Of a stretch of 17,932 bases of DNA, positions 6,857 to 12,869 are shown piece by piece. This DNA comes from JACDET01 sp038253825. GTDB lineage: Bacteria > Patescibacteriota > Microgenomatia > Levybacterales > UBA12049. The stretch lies in contig JBBSGT010000024.1 of the NCBI GenBank assembly GCA_038253825.1, positions 1 through 17,932 on the forward strand, written 5' to 3'. The stretch's first letter is position 1. Every line of letters begins with the position of its first letter. Both the position numbers and the translations under genes were made by a program. The notes under the pieces are model-generated. The model saw only the letters and a list, made by a program, of their open reading frames with translations, was not told where the DNA came from and searched no databases.

Positions 6857-6862
6857 TATAAT
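6857..6862 (+). promoter_or_regulatory. -10 box of a leaderless promoter for the 342-aa membrane protein
   Basis: Perfect TATAAT 7 nt before ATG 6870. No clear -35. It excludes the in-frame ATG at 6834, which is upstream of the -10. Confidence 0.5.
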
Positions 6863-6869
6863 AGAACGA

Positions 6870-7898
6870 ATGGTAACGCAAGATCTTTTTATTCGCAATC
6901 TTGAGGCTGATTCTTATCGGGAAAATTTTCTTATCTCAGCAGTTTTGAGCATTTTTATTATCCGCATTTTTTTGAAACTAACACACTATCCGCATTTGGG
7001 ATCTGGATCTTTTCATATTGCACATATTCTGTGGGGAGGGTTTTTTATGATGGTGGCGCTTATTATACTCTTATCATTTCTTAGTCAAAAGACAGCAGTG
7101 ATTGCGTCAATTCTTGGGGGCATTGGTTTTGGAGCATTCATTGATGAACTTGGAAAATTTATCACCTCAGACAATAATTACTTTTTTCAGCCCACGATTG
7201 CACTCATTTATATTGTCTTTGTGTTGTTATTTCTTATCTTGCGTTTTATTCCCCGTTACAGGGCCGTGACCCAGCGGGAATATCTTGTCAATGCACTAGA
7301 GATGATCAAAGAGTCGGCGATTAATGATTTTGATGAAGAGGAGGAAAAAAGGGCAGTAGCGTACCTGCGCAAATGCGATCCAAAAAATCCTATCGTGAAA
7401 GCACTCAAACAACTCCTAACCCAGCTTGAAGTGGAAGACACACCTCCGCCGGGGATCTTTTCACGGTTGCGCTACGGTCTCAGACAGCGATATTATGCGA
7501 TTGCCCAGTCGGGGTTTGTTATCAATGTGGTGATTATTTTTCTGACATTTCAAACGCTTTATACGGTTGCCAAAATAGGCATGTTTTATTTTTTGCGTCC
7601 TGTATTGTCATTTAGTGATCTAGGGCAATTGTACTCATCACTGCTTGCGGGAATATTTGTGTTGATTGGGTTATCCGCGTTGCGTTTCTCACGGGTTGAA
7701 GCATACCGGTTTTTCCGTATTTCGATTCTGATTACGATTTTGCTGACGGAATTTTTTGTTCTGATGCATCAGCAGTGGTATGAAGTCGTCGGGCTTGCTA
7801 TCAATGTCTTTACCTTATTGATCATTAATTATGCGATGTATCGGGATGAGGAAAAGCTAAAACTTACCAAACTTGCACCCCCCACCTTGGCAAAATGA
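6870..7898 (+). CDS. Multi-pass membrane protein, unknown function
   Basis: 342 residues from ATG 6870 (MVTQDLFIRNLEADSYRENF). There are about eight hydrophobic segments in two blocks. The first four are in residues 20-135, with FGAFIDELGKFIT in a loop after the third. A cytosolic charged region follows at about 140-220 (DFDEEEEKRAVAYLRK), then about four more helices, ending in a short charged tail. Conserved-looking FIDELGKF carries acidic residues next to the membrane, but I do not see a peptidase or transporter signature. It is divergent from the Gmad2-like gene. Its stop lies 20 nt before the metK regulatory region, so metK could also receive readthrough. Confidence 0.75.
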   Translation: MVTQDLFIRNLEADSYRENFLISAVLSIFIIRIFLKLTHYPHLGSGSFHIAHILWGGFFMMVALIILLSFLSQKTAVIASILGGIGFGAFIDELGKFITSDNNYFFQPTIALIYIVFVLLFLILRFIPRYRAVTQREYLVNALEMIKESAINDFDEEEEKRAVAYLRKCDPKNPIVKALKQLLTQLEVEDTPPPGIFSRLRYGLRQRYYAIAQSGFVINVVIIFLTFQTLYTVAKIGMFYFLRPVLSFSDLGQLYSSLLAGIFVLIGLSALRFSRVEAYRFFRISILITILLTEFFVLMHQQWYEVVGLAINVFTLLIINYAMYRDEEKLKLTKLAPPTLAK

Positions 7899-7915
7899 GC
7901 AAAATGTGCTTTAAT
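7887..7915 (+). promoter_or_regulatory. Promoter of the metK riboswitch transcript
   Basis: TTGGCA (7887-7892) and TTTAAT (7910-7915) are separated by exactly 17 bp. The expected start, about 7921-7922, coincides with the first base of riboswitch helix P1. The -10 overlaps the loop of an inverted repeat, ATGTGCTT (7904-7911) and AAGCACAT (7918-7925), which only a readthrough transcript would contain and which would compete with P1. Confidence 0.55.
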
Positions 7916-7919
7916 GTAA

Positions 7920-8016
7920 GCACATCAAGAATTTATGTACTCTCGAGTACATGATGGCAACCCTTCAATAAATAGTATTGTGCAGGGTGCCTGTCTTCAA
8001 GAATTGAAGAGATGTG
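7920..8016 (+). promoter_or_regulatory. S-adenosylmethionine riboswitch (SAM-I superfamily) upstream of metK
   Basis: The aptamer has the SAM-I family order and conserved strings. P1 is CACATC (7921-7926) with GATGTG (8011-8016), entering with ATCAAGA. P2 is ATGTACT (7935-7941) with AGTACAT (7946-7952). Then come GGCAACC (7956-7962), P3 with CAATA (7966-7970) and TATTG (7976-7980), GGGTGCC (7985-7991), and P4 TCTTCAA (7994-8000) with TTGAAGA (8004-8010). P2 is short and I do not see a clear kink-turn, so assignment between SAM-I, SAM-IV and SAM-I/IV needs a covariance model. It senses the product of the downstream enzyme, so it should switch metK off when SAM is high. Confidence 0.85.
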
Positions 8017-8059
8017 ACCGGAAGGTAAAATGAAAGTCCCTTTCGGTGGGGCTTTTTTT
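8017..8059 (+). terminator. Riboswitch expression platform: terminator versus alternative hairpin
   Basis: AAGTCCC (8034-8040) pairs with GGGGCTT (8048-8054) and runs into seven T (8053-8059), an intrinsic terminator ending directly at the metK ATG (8060). Upstream, ACCGGAAGG (8017-8025) pairs over 9 bp with CCTTTCGGT (8039-8047), sharing two bases with the terminator stem, so the two largely exclude each other. The terminator stem also buries GGTGGGG, the likely metK ribosome binding site. I cannot see how P1 formation chooses between them, since P1 ends at 8016 without overlap. Confidence 0.7.
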
Positions 8060-9199
8060 ATGGCAAAACAAACACTTTTTACATCTGAATCAGTGTGTGC
8101 AGGACATCCTGATAAAATCTGTGACCGAATCAGTGATGCAATTCTTGACGCTGCCTTGGCACAAGATCCCAATTCTCATTGTGGCATCGAAACCGTTGCA
8201 GGTGCCAATCAAATCTCTCTCTTTGGTGAAATCAAAACCAAGGGAACTCTGGATTTTGAGAAGATCGCGCGAGATATGGTTGAGAAGCTCGGTTATACAG
8301 TCCCTGCCTGGGGTTTTAGCCAAGAATCATCCTTCTTTAACAATATCCATGAACAATCCCCAGAGATTGCCCTGGGTGTTGATCGGAATGGTGAAGAAGC
8401 GGTTGGAGCTGGTGATCAAGGGATGATGTTTGGATTTGCTTGTAATGAAACGCCAGAGTTGATGCCACTTCCTATTACCCTTGCCCATGCACTGGCCCGA
8501 AGCATTGATGAAGCGCGGGAGAAAAAAGAACTCACCTGGCTTCGACCAGACGGGAAAACGCAAGTGACTGTCAGCTACGAAGATGGTAAACCAGCTGGTA
8601 TTGAAAAATTGGTTGCAGCAGTTGCACACGATGAAGAGACCTCAGCCCAGCAAGTTCGTGCGGATGTTATCAAATATATTTTCACTCCGGTTTTGCGAAA
8701 GTACAATATCGCCCTTCCTGAGGACAAAGATATTACTGTCAACGGTACTGGTTTGTGGCATATTCCTGGCCCTCAATCTGATGCGGGTTTAACGGGTAGA
8801 AAGATTGTAGTTGATACCTACGGTGGTTATGCTCGAGTTGGGGGTGGCGCCTTTAGTGGAAAAGAGCCAAGTAAGGTTGATCGTGGGGGAGCGTATGCTG
8901 CACGATATATTGCTAAAAATATTGTGGCGGCTGGACTGGCGACAAAGTGTGAAGTTGGTTTGGCTTATGTCATCGGACAACCCAAGCCTCTGATGCAAAC
9001 AATTGATACTTTTGGTACAGCAACAGTCAGTGAGGACGCACTGGACGATTTCAAAGATAAATTACTTGATACTTCAGTACGAGGTATTATTACAACACTT
9101 GATCTCTTGCGTCCCATCTATACTCCCACTGCTGCATACGGCCATTTCGGCCGCAGTGAATTCCCTTGGGAAAAGATTGCCTCAGGAAAAGAACGGTAA
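8060..9199 (+). CDS. metK: S-adenosylmethionine synthetase
   Basis: Makes S-adenosylmethionine from methionine and ATP, releasing phosphate and pyrophosphate; a cytosolic enzyme, normally tetrameric with Mg2+ and K+. The 379-residue product has the family signatures: TSESVCAGHPDK (8-19), the GAGDQGMMFGFA motif (116-127) and the P-loop-like GGGAFSGKEPSKVDRGGAYA near 255-275. Length is close to the usual 380-400. ATG 8060 (MAKQTLFTSES) matches the usual N-terminus. An in-frame ATG at 8030, 4 nt behind GGAAGG, would add ten residues (MKVPFGGAFF) encoded by the terminator hairpin and is unlikely. It has its own promoter and SAM riboswitch. Confidence 0.97.
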   Translation: MAKQTLFTSESVCAGHPDKICDRISDAILDAALAQDPNSHCGIETVAGANQISLFGEIKTKGTLDFEKIARDMVEKLGYTVPAWGFSQESSFFNNIHEQSPEIALGVDRNGEEAVGAGDQGMMFGFACNETPELMPLPITLAHALARSIDEAREKKELTWLRPDGKTQVTVSYEDGKPAGIEKLVAAVAHDEETSAQQVRADVIKYIFTPVLRKYNIALPEDKDITVNGTGLWHIPGPQSDAGLTGRKIVVDTYGGYARVGGGAFSGKEPSKVDRGGAYAARYIAKNIVAAGLATKCEVGLAYVIGQPKPLMQTIDTFGTATVSEDALDDFKDKLLDTSVRGIITTLDLLRPIYTPTAAYGHFGRSEFPWEKIASGKER

Positions 9200-9204
9200 A
9201 AGAG

Positions 9205-9309
9205 TTATTTACCTTCCAATGCATCTTCTATAGTGCCGTTATCAATCCATTCATAAGACAGTAATTCTGTTGCATTGTTAAATTTGAGAGAGTGGGGCGC
9301 CTGGCGGGT
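9205..9309 (-). pseudogene. Possible 3' remnant of a minus-strand gene
   Basis: Reading the minus strand there is an open stretch of 34 codons ending in TAA (9205-9207) with a coding-like C-terminus (NNATELLSYEWIDNGTIEDA, then LEGK). It has no ATG and is cut by a TAA inside the structured element at 9294-9400. It may be the tail of a gene broken by that element. The 5' part is not evident at 9401-9541; the nearest ATG there gives only ten codons (MNTREEYKRE). It could also be chance. Confidence 0.25.
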
Positions 9310-9400
9310 TTACGAATGAAATTCGTAGAATGCGGAAACCGCAAGCATTGCTTGAGCCAAGCGGCGTACGCAAAACTGCGAAAGTCGCGCCAGGCGCCCC
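9294..9400. repeat. 107-bp multi-hairpin element with perfect 13-bp GC arms
   Basis: Perfect arms GGGGCGCCTGGCG (9294-9306) and CGCCAGGCGCCCC (9388-9400) enclose four successive small hairpins: TACGAAT/ATTCGTA (9311-9327, loop GAA), TGCGG/CCGCA (9331-9343, loop AAA), GCTTG/CAAGC (9350-9362, loop AGC) and CGCA/TGCG (9369-9380, loop AAAC). Nearly every base is in a stem or a 3-4-nt loop. It lies 94 bp after metK and before a convergent gene. It could be a mobile miniature element, a non-coding RNA, or a strong transcription or RNA-processing boundary; TTATTATT follows on the plus strand. There is no flanking direct repeat. Confidence 0.8.
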
Positions 9401-9541
9401 TTATTATTCTCTCTTATACTCCTCTCGTGTGTTCATGTTATGGACATGGTGGCCGACAATCGATCCCCGATGACCTTCATTGTTAACTCTGCGAGTCAAC
9501 GATAACTGTCACCGTCTGGGACTGAATCGGTCAAACCAAGA
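9401..9541. other. Intergenic stretch without a supported gene
   Basis: Between the multi-hairpin element and the 3' end of the minus-strand 216-aa gene. The only structure seen is a short imperfect hairpin, GTTAACTC with GAGTCAAC (9482-9500), which could end the minus-strand transcript although no T-run follows. Confidence 0.4.
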
Positions 9542-10192
9542 TCACATCCAACTATGAGGATTGCGTAGACGTGGTGAATCAGCCGATCTCACACCCGAAG
9601 CCCTGTATAGCTGAGGAAAAATCTGCGGATTTTCGCCTCGGAACAAAGCTCCAAGATATTTTTCTAGCTCCTCCGTGCTTGAAAGCATCGGTACGATGAA
9701 TCCATTTTCATGGAGTTCCCGTAGTCTTGGTAGACCAAAACTAGATGCACGAAAACGGCTGAAAACAAACATCAGCGCATCCCCAAACCGTGGTGGTAAC
9801 CCCGGGTGCACAAGGCTTGCTTCAATCAATCTTAGCAATTCCTCCTTCTCCGCAAGGTCGCAGGCTTCTCCACAGAGGTATTCAGCTCGTTGTTGAGCAA
9901 GGATCTGGAGTTGATCAGCGCTCAAGTGTCTTATGATACGTCGAGGGATTCTATCACTCTTCAGTTGAAGACGTAGCTCCATTCTTGTTTGGGCGCGTGT
10001 TTCTGTTGAGAGATGAGAAGCATCGATTGCTTGCTGATCAGCCAAGAAAGGCTTCAGAAAACGAACCGTCGCATCGTTGGGATATTCGATAAATAGTCCC
10101 ATCAATGAGAGTAGACTTGCCGTCTGTTCCCTTTCTTCTTTGGTGACAGCTGGTGTCTGAGGAGCATCCGTTGCCTGAGGTTCCTTTTCCAC
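9542..10192 (-). CDS. Unknown soluble protein, GC-rich gene with GTG start
   Basis: 216 residues from GTG 10192, with GGAG 6 nt upstream. The N-terminus is Pro/Thr/Glu-rich and probably disordered (MEKEPQATDAPQTPAVTKEE); the rest is helical and Leu/Arg-rich, with a segment IPRRIIRHLSADQLQILAQQ and a basic, Ser/Pro-rich tail (LRNPHSWM). One pair of Cys (CGEAC-like, near 105-111) is visible. No signal peptide, membrane helix or known domain. The gene is more GC-rich than most of the window, like the 233-aa membrane protein gene, and both use GTG with a clear ribosome binding site. Recent acquisition is possible but not shown. Confidence 0.7.
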   Translation of the reverse strand: MEKEPQATDAPQTPAVTKEEREQTASLLSLMGLFIEYPNDATVRFLKPFLADQQAIDASHLSTETRAQTRMELRLQLKSDRIPRRIIRHLSADQLQILAQQRAEYLCGEACDLAEKEELLRLIEASLVHPGLPPRFGDALMFVFSRFRASSFGLPRLRELHENGFIVPMLSSTEELEKYLGALFRGENPQIFPQLYRASGVRSADSPRLRNPHSWM

Positions 10193-10278
10193 GACAATCT
10201 CCGATCATCTTAGTTGCCAAACCAAACCATGGATGAGACGCTATCTGAGCGACTCATTGAATAACGTAGCTTCGAGCA

Positions 10279-10358
10279 TACACTATTCTTCATGGCGTGG
10301 AACCCTTATGGGCGGCATACTATACACTATTGTTTTGATAATGTACACTATGCCACCC
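10279..10358. promoter_or_regulatory. Three TACACTAT repeats and a long imperfect palindrome, operator-like
   Basis: TACACTAT occurs at 10279-10286, 10323-10330 and 10344-10351, all on the plus strand, with start-to-start distances of 44 and 21 bp, close to four and two helical turns. The last two lie in a 50-bp imperfect palindrome (10309-10358) whose ends GGGCGGCATA and TATGCCACCC pair with one mismatch. It sits upstream of the 46-aa small ORF on the plus strand and of the 216-aa gene on the minus strand. It could bind a regulator of either. Confidence 0.4.
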
Positions 10359-10375
10359 AATGAGGTGCATTTCTT

Positions 10376-10516
10376 ATGAACACATTGTTAAAGTACAAGA
10401 GTAATAAAATCTTTTGTAAACAATGTTTCAGGCATCGCAAAATGACGCCAGTTCATGGGTTACAAGGCTTAACTATACCAAATAATACGGCCGTAGTCAA
10501 TATTATGGGTCTTTAA
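10376..10516 (+). CDS. Candidate 46-aa protein with a CxxC motif
   Basis: A 46-codon ORF starting MNTLLKYKSNKIFCKQCF and ending in NIMGL, TAA at 10514-10516. GAGGTG at 10362-10367, 8 nt before the ATG, is a good ribosome binding site. CKQC at 14-17 with nearby His (RHRK, PVHG) could bind zinc, though only two Cys are present. It is basic and soluble-looking. It fills a gap of more than 300 bp that is otherwise empty and is convergent with the 200-aa gene. The start region holds a long hairpin: ACATTGTT (10382-10389) with AACAATGT (10419-10426), and inside it TACAAGAG with CTTTTGTA. The hairpin may be the real feature, in which case the ORF is chance. Confidence 0.4.
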   Translation: MNTLLKYKSNKIFCKQCFRHRKMTPVHGLQGLTIPNNTAVVNIMGL

Positions 10517-10529
10517 TTAGAAAAATGCG

Positions 10530-11132
10530 CTAGTTGGTTTGACGAGGTTTTCTATGGGGTTTTGCGACTTCAGGTTCGAGTAAGGTTTGGGCGAAGTTGT
10601 AGCCCCAGTAGAGAGAAAGCTTGACGTAATCCCAAAATTTACTTCTGTTCATACGATGCTCTTTGATAATGAACTCTTTCAAATCCATTTGATTACGGAT
10701 ATTTTCAACTAAAATCGCGATAATATTATCTGCAAGCGCTGTGGATACGAGATCACCTTTGGTAGTTCTTGACAGGGTATCTTTCTGTGCTTTCTTCACA
10801 ATTTTTTTCTCATAAGGCATGCTGTATGGTGCTGAATTCGTACGCAGCGAGCGTTCTTTGAGATAAATGTTAAAGCCATAAGTCATGAGTGCATAGAGAA
10901 AAGAAAGCATCATTGAGTCGATAGTTTCTTCAGGATCAAGTGACGGTGTATAGACAACGGAAGTGAACCCTGCTGTCAATCCATAACAAGCATTGGCAAC
11001 TTCGTCTGTCAGGAAGAATTTCGAAACCTGACTGTCATTGGTATATTCATTGATAAGATTAAAAATTTCGTTGGCAATAATCAAAGCTTGGTCTTCAAGT
11101 TGGTAGGTATTTTCATAAAGAGCGTCTGCCAT
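10530..11132 (-). CDS. Unknown helical protein, 200 aa
   Basis: A 200-residue predominantly helical protein from ATG 11132 (MADALYENTYQLEDQALIIA). Mildly hydrophobic stretches (ETIDSMMLSFLYALMTYGFN, and DYVKLSLYWGYNFAQTLLEP) are too amphipathic to be clear membrane helices. The C-terminus is basic (KPHRKPRQTN). No known family. The start is firm because a promoter with a 17-bp spacer ends 6 nt before the ATG, which predicts a leaderless mRNA. It is divergent from the ASCH-domain gene across 78 bp. Confidence 0.75.
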   Translation of the reverse strand: MADALYENTYQLEDQALIIANEIFNLINEYTNDSQVSKFFLTDEVANACYGLTAGFTSVVYTPSLDPEETIDSMMLSFLYALMTYGFNIYLKERSLRTNSAPYSMPYEKKIVKKAQKDTLSRTTKGDLVSTALADNIIAILVENIRNQMDLKEFIIKEHRMNRSKFWDYVKLSLYWGYNFAQTLLEPEVAKPHRKPRQTN

Positions 11133-11138
11133 GGGGGT

Positions 11139-11167
11139 AGTATATACCAGAATTTATGTCCAGACAA
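11139..11167 (-). promoter_or_regulatory. Leaderless promoter of the 200-aa gene
   Basis: On the minus strand TTGTCT (11167-11162), 17 bp, TATACT (11144-11139), then 6 nt to ATG 11132. Confidence 0.6.
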
Positions 11168-11195
11168 GGAGAGCAATCGCAGTAAATTGTAACAA

Positions 11196-11204
11196 TGTTA
11201 TAAT
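11196..11204 (+). promoter_or_regulatory. Extended -10 promoter of the ASCH gene
   Basis: TGTTATAAT (TGn plus perfect TATAAT) ends 6 nt before ATG 11211. No -35 is needed for an extended -10 promoter and none is clear. Confidence 0.6.
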
Positions 11205-11210
11205 GCTTCT

Positions 11211-11546
11211 ATGAGAAATAAATCAATTGGATTTGCACCTGATTTAGTGCCCTTAATTAAAAATGGTTCCAAAACATTAACCTATCGCCTCGGTGATAAA
11301 TATACATTTTTACAGATAGGAGATGTTATTGAGGTCCATGATAGTTCTACTGATGAAGTATTTGCTCAAGTAAAGATTATTGAAAAATCATTTACGACAT
11401 TTCAAGATTTACCCATAGACAGAGTAGGTCATGAAATTTATCTCTCAAAAGAGAGACAAAAAGAAACGTTTCAAAAGTACTACAGAACTGTTCATGATGA
11501 CGATGCTGTTCTGCTTTTAGGTTTTCAGGTCCTCAAAAACTACTAA
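11211..11546 (+). CDS. ASCH-domain protein
   Basis: A 111-residue protein with the ASCH (PUA-like RNA-binding) layout: N-terminal IGFAPDLVPLIKNGSKTLTY with the G-x-K-T turn, RLGDKYTFLQIGDVIEVHDS giving strand and binding groove, then AQVKIIEKSFTTFQDLP, the helix around SKERQKETFQKYY and a final strand AVLLLGFQVL. ASCH proteins are small cytosolic factors linked to RNA or modified nucleosides; some hydrolyse N4-acetylcytidine. The exact ligand is not readable here. Its mRNA is predicted leaderless. It is shorter than enzymes of the yqfB group by little, so either role is possible. Confidence 0.75.
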   Translation: MRNKSIGFAPDLVPLIKNGSKTLTYRLGDKYTFLQIGDVIEVHDSSTDEVFAQVKIIEKSFTTFQDLPIDRVGHEIYLSKERQKETFQKYYRTVHDDDAVLLLGFQVLKNY

Positions 11547-11633
11547 ACTTTGATTTTGAGATCCCTGGTTTACGGTCAGGGTTGAGGTAAGTTGCGAGTA
11601 ATAAGTTACTAAATAAAAACGTTTCTAAAGTGG
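11547..11633. terminator. Weak hairpins in the convergent gap
   Basis: CCCTG (11563-11567) with CAGGG (11577-11581) follows the ASCH gene, and AGTAA with TTACT lies near 11598-11611. Neither has a T-run on either strand. They may help end the two convergent transcripts. Confidence 0.25.
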
Positions 11634-12197
11634 TTATTTCTTATACACCCACAATGTTTTGGTGGTGCCGGGTTGGATAATGCCGGCGTTGGTGAGTTGT
11701 TCGCGAAGCCATTGCAGATAACTGGCCGGGACATAGGAATAGGAGAGAAAGGTGATTGTAGGATCCATGAATTGCTCAATGATTAACGTGAGCTCCGCTG
11801 ACTTTAGTAAAAAATTCCCAGGATAGCCACCATAATAGTACATGAGCGCCATAGCTTTTTCGACTTCTTCTTTTAAAGTAGGGAAAAGGATACTGACCCG
11901 CTCTTCTTGTTTATCTTTATCTACTTCGGAAAAGCGCAGCCCTTGCATCAACACCAATGCGAGATTGCGGCCAGTACTCACTCGCATGATAGTGTTCTTA
12001 TCGCTTTCCGCGAGCTCCCATTGGGATGCAAATCTTTTGAGGGTATAAATCGTCTTGCCATGGAGTGAATAGTTATAGCTTTCTTCGGTGCCGTTTGAGA
12101 TATGGGTGGCATCATCACGATCACAAAATCCGATAACTTCTGGAAATCGTTCTGTGGAGAAATGATTGCTATTAAAAAGTTTGGGATGTGTGTTCAT
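11634..12197 (-). CDS. Unknown protein, 187 aa
   Basis: A 187-residue soluble, mixed alpha/beta protein from ATG 12197 (MNTHPKLFNSNHFSTERFPE). Features are a central TIYTLKRFASQWELAESDKN, a run RNLALVLMQGLRFSE, and a C-terminal half with an aromatic, Gly-rich turn (YYYGGYPGNFLL) and WLREQLTNAGIIQPG. No signal peptide or membrane helix. I do not recognise the family. A TATAAT on the minus strand (12217-12212) ends 14 nt before the ATG, so the leader is only about 8 nt with no ribosome binding site. Confidence 0.7.
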   Translation of the reverse strand: MNTHPKLFNSNHFSTERFPEVIGFCDRDDATHISNGTEESYNYSLHGKTIYTLKRFASQWELAESDKNTIMRVSTGRNLALVLMQGLRFSEVDKDKQEERVSILFPTLKEEVEKAMALMYYYGGYPGNFLLKSAELTLIIEQFMDPTITFLSYSYVPASYLQWLREQLTNAGIIQPGTTKTLWVYKK

Positions 12198-12211
12198 AGA
12201 GCTCGTATTTG

Positions 12212-12217
12212 ATTATA
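12212..12217 (-). promoter_or_regulatory. -10 box for the 187-aa gene
   Basis: Perfect TATAAT on the minus strand, 14 nt before ATG 12197. The -35 at 17 bp (TGCAAA) is weak. It overlaps the divergent control region of the secreted protein gene. Confidence 0.4.
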
Positions 12218-12235
12218 CGGGATTGCCAGTATAAT

Positions 12236-12263
12236 TTGCAAAATATTTTATTTGTGTTATAGT
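12236..12263 (+). promoter_or_regulatory. Promoter of the secreted Cys-repeat protein gene
   Basis: TTGCAA (12236-12241), 16 bp, TATAGT (12258-12263). The start would be near 12270, about 12 nt before ATG 12282. Confidence 0.45.
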
Positions 12264-12281
12264 AGTGATACATTAGTGCCT

Positions 12282-12806
12282 ATGAAATACGTAGCAGGAT
12301 CTTACTCACTAATCGCTGTCACTGTTCTCCTCTTTCTTCCCAGAGTTGCTTTTGCCGATGTGAACGCTTCCGTCTCAGGTAACGCCGGAGATTCGAATGT
12401 TAGCGTCGATTCCCAAAGCCAAGGACAATCCACAACCTGTATCAATGGTCAATGCACTACCTCAGGTGGTGGTAGTCATGCGACGGTCTGCGTCAATGGC
12501 AAATGCACAACCTCAGACAGCGGCAATATCGATGTCCAATCTGATGACGGTCATAGCCAGGTGCATATCAGTAATGATACGTCCACTACCCCCTCACCAC
12601 AACCAACAAATCGACCAAGTGTCATAACCCCAAGTCTTACACCTGACCCAACGATTATGCAAATGCGGAAAGATCTCAATAATAAAGTAAAACAACAGAC
12701 TGAGGCAGTCAAAGATCGCATGAAGAATCAAGAAAAAGCAATTTCGAAATTTTTCAAGTCTGAGATGGATACGCTAAATGATTTGTTCAAGGGGATTTTT
12801 AAGTAA
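12282..12806 (+). CDS. Secreted protein with tandem Cys repeats, unknown function
   Basis: 174 residues from ATG 12282, chosen because the longer in-frame start at 12252 lies inside the promoter. It has a typical Sec signal peptide (MKYVAGSYSLIAVTVLLFLP, cleavage expected after AFA, residue 25). The mature N-terminus is Ser/Gly/Asn-rich with two copies of a ten-residue unit, TCINGQCTTS and VCVNGKCTTS, each with a C-x4-C pair that could form a small disulfide loop. A Thr/Pro spacer follows, then a charged helical C-terminus (MQMRKDLNNKVKQQTEAVKD) ending FKGIFK. No transmembrane anchor, sortase motif or known family, so it is secreted or held at the surface by other means. Confidence 0.8.
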   Translation: MKYVAGSYSLIAVTVLLFLPRVAFADVNASVSGNAGDSNVSVDSQSQGQSTTCINGQCTTSGGGSHATVCVNGKCTTSDSGNIDVQSDDGHSQVHISNDTSTTPSPQPTNRPSVITPSLTPDPTIMQMRKDLNNKVKQQTEAVKDRMKNQEKAISKFFKSEMDTLNDLFKGIFK

Positions 12807-12854
12807 AATTCTTCTCTATGGGACCCAAGGCTCTCAAGCATTTCATTTACATTG

Positions 12855-12863
12855 TGATAAACT
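12855..12863 (+). promoter_or_regulatory. Extended -10 promoter of the Nudix gene
   Basis: TGATAAACT (TGn plus TAAACT) ends 6 nt before ATG 12870. Confidence 0.45.
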
Positions 12864-12869
12864 GTCCTC

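Noticed and set aside
8030..8059. Upstream metK start at ATG 8030 with GGAAGG nearby
   Set aside because: It would translate the terminator hairpin into ten residues absent from the usual MetK N-terminus; ATG 8060 fits the family.
9294..9400. Integron attC site
   Set aside because: attC sites fold as one long imperfect hairpin with GTTRRRY core sites; this element has four separate hairpins and lacks the core.
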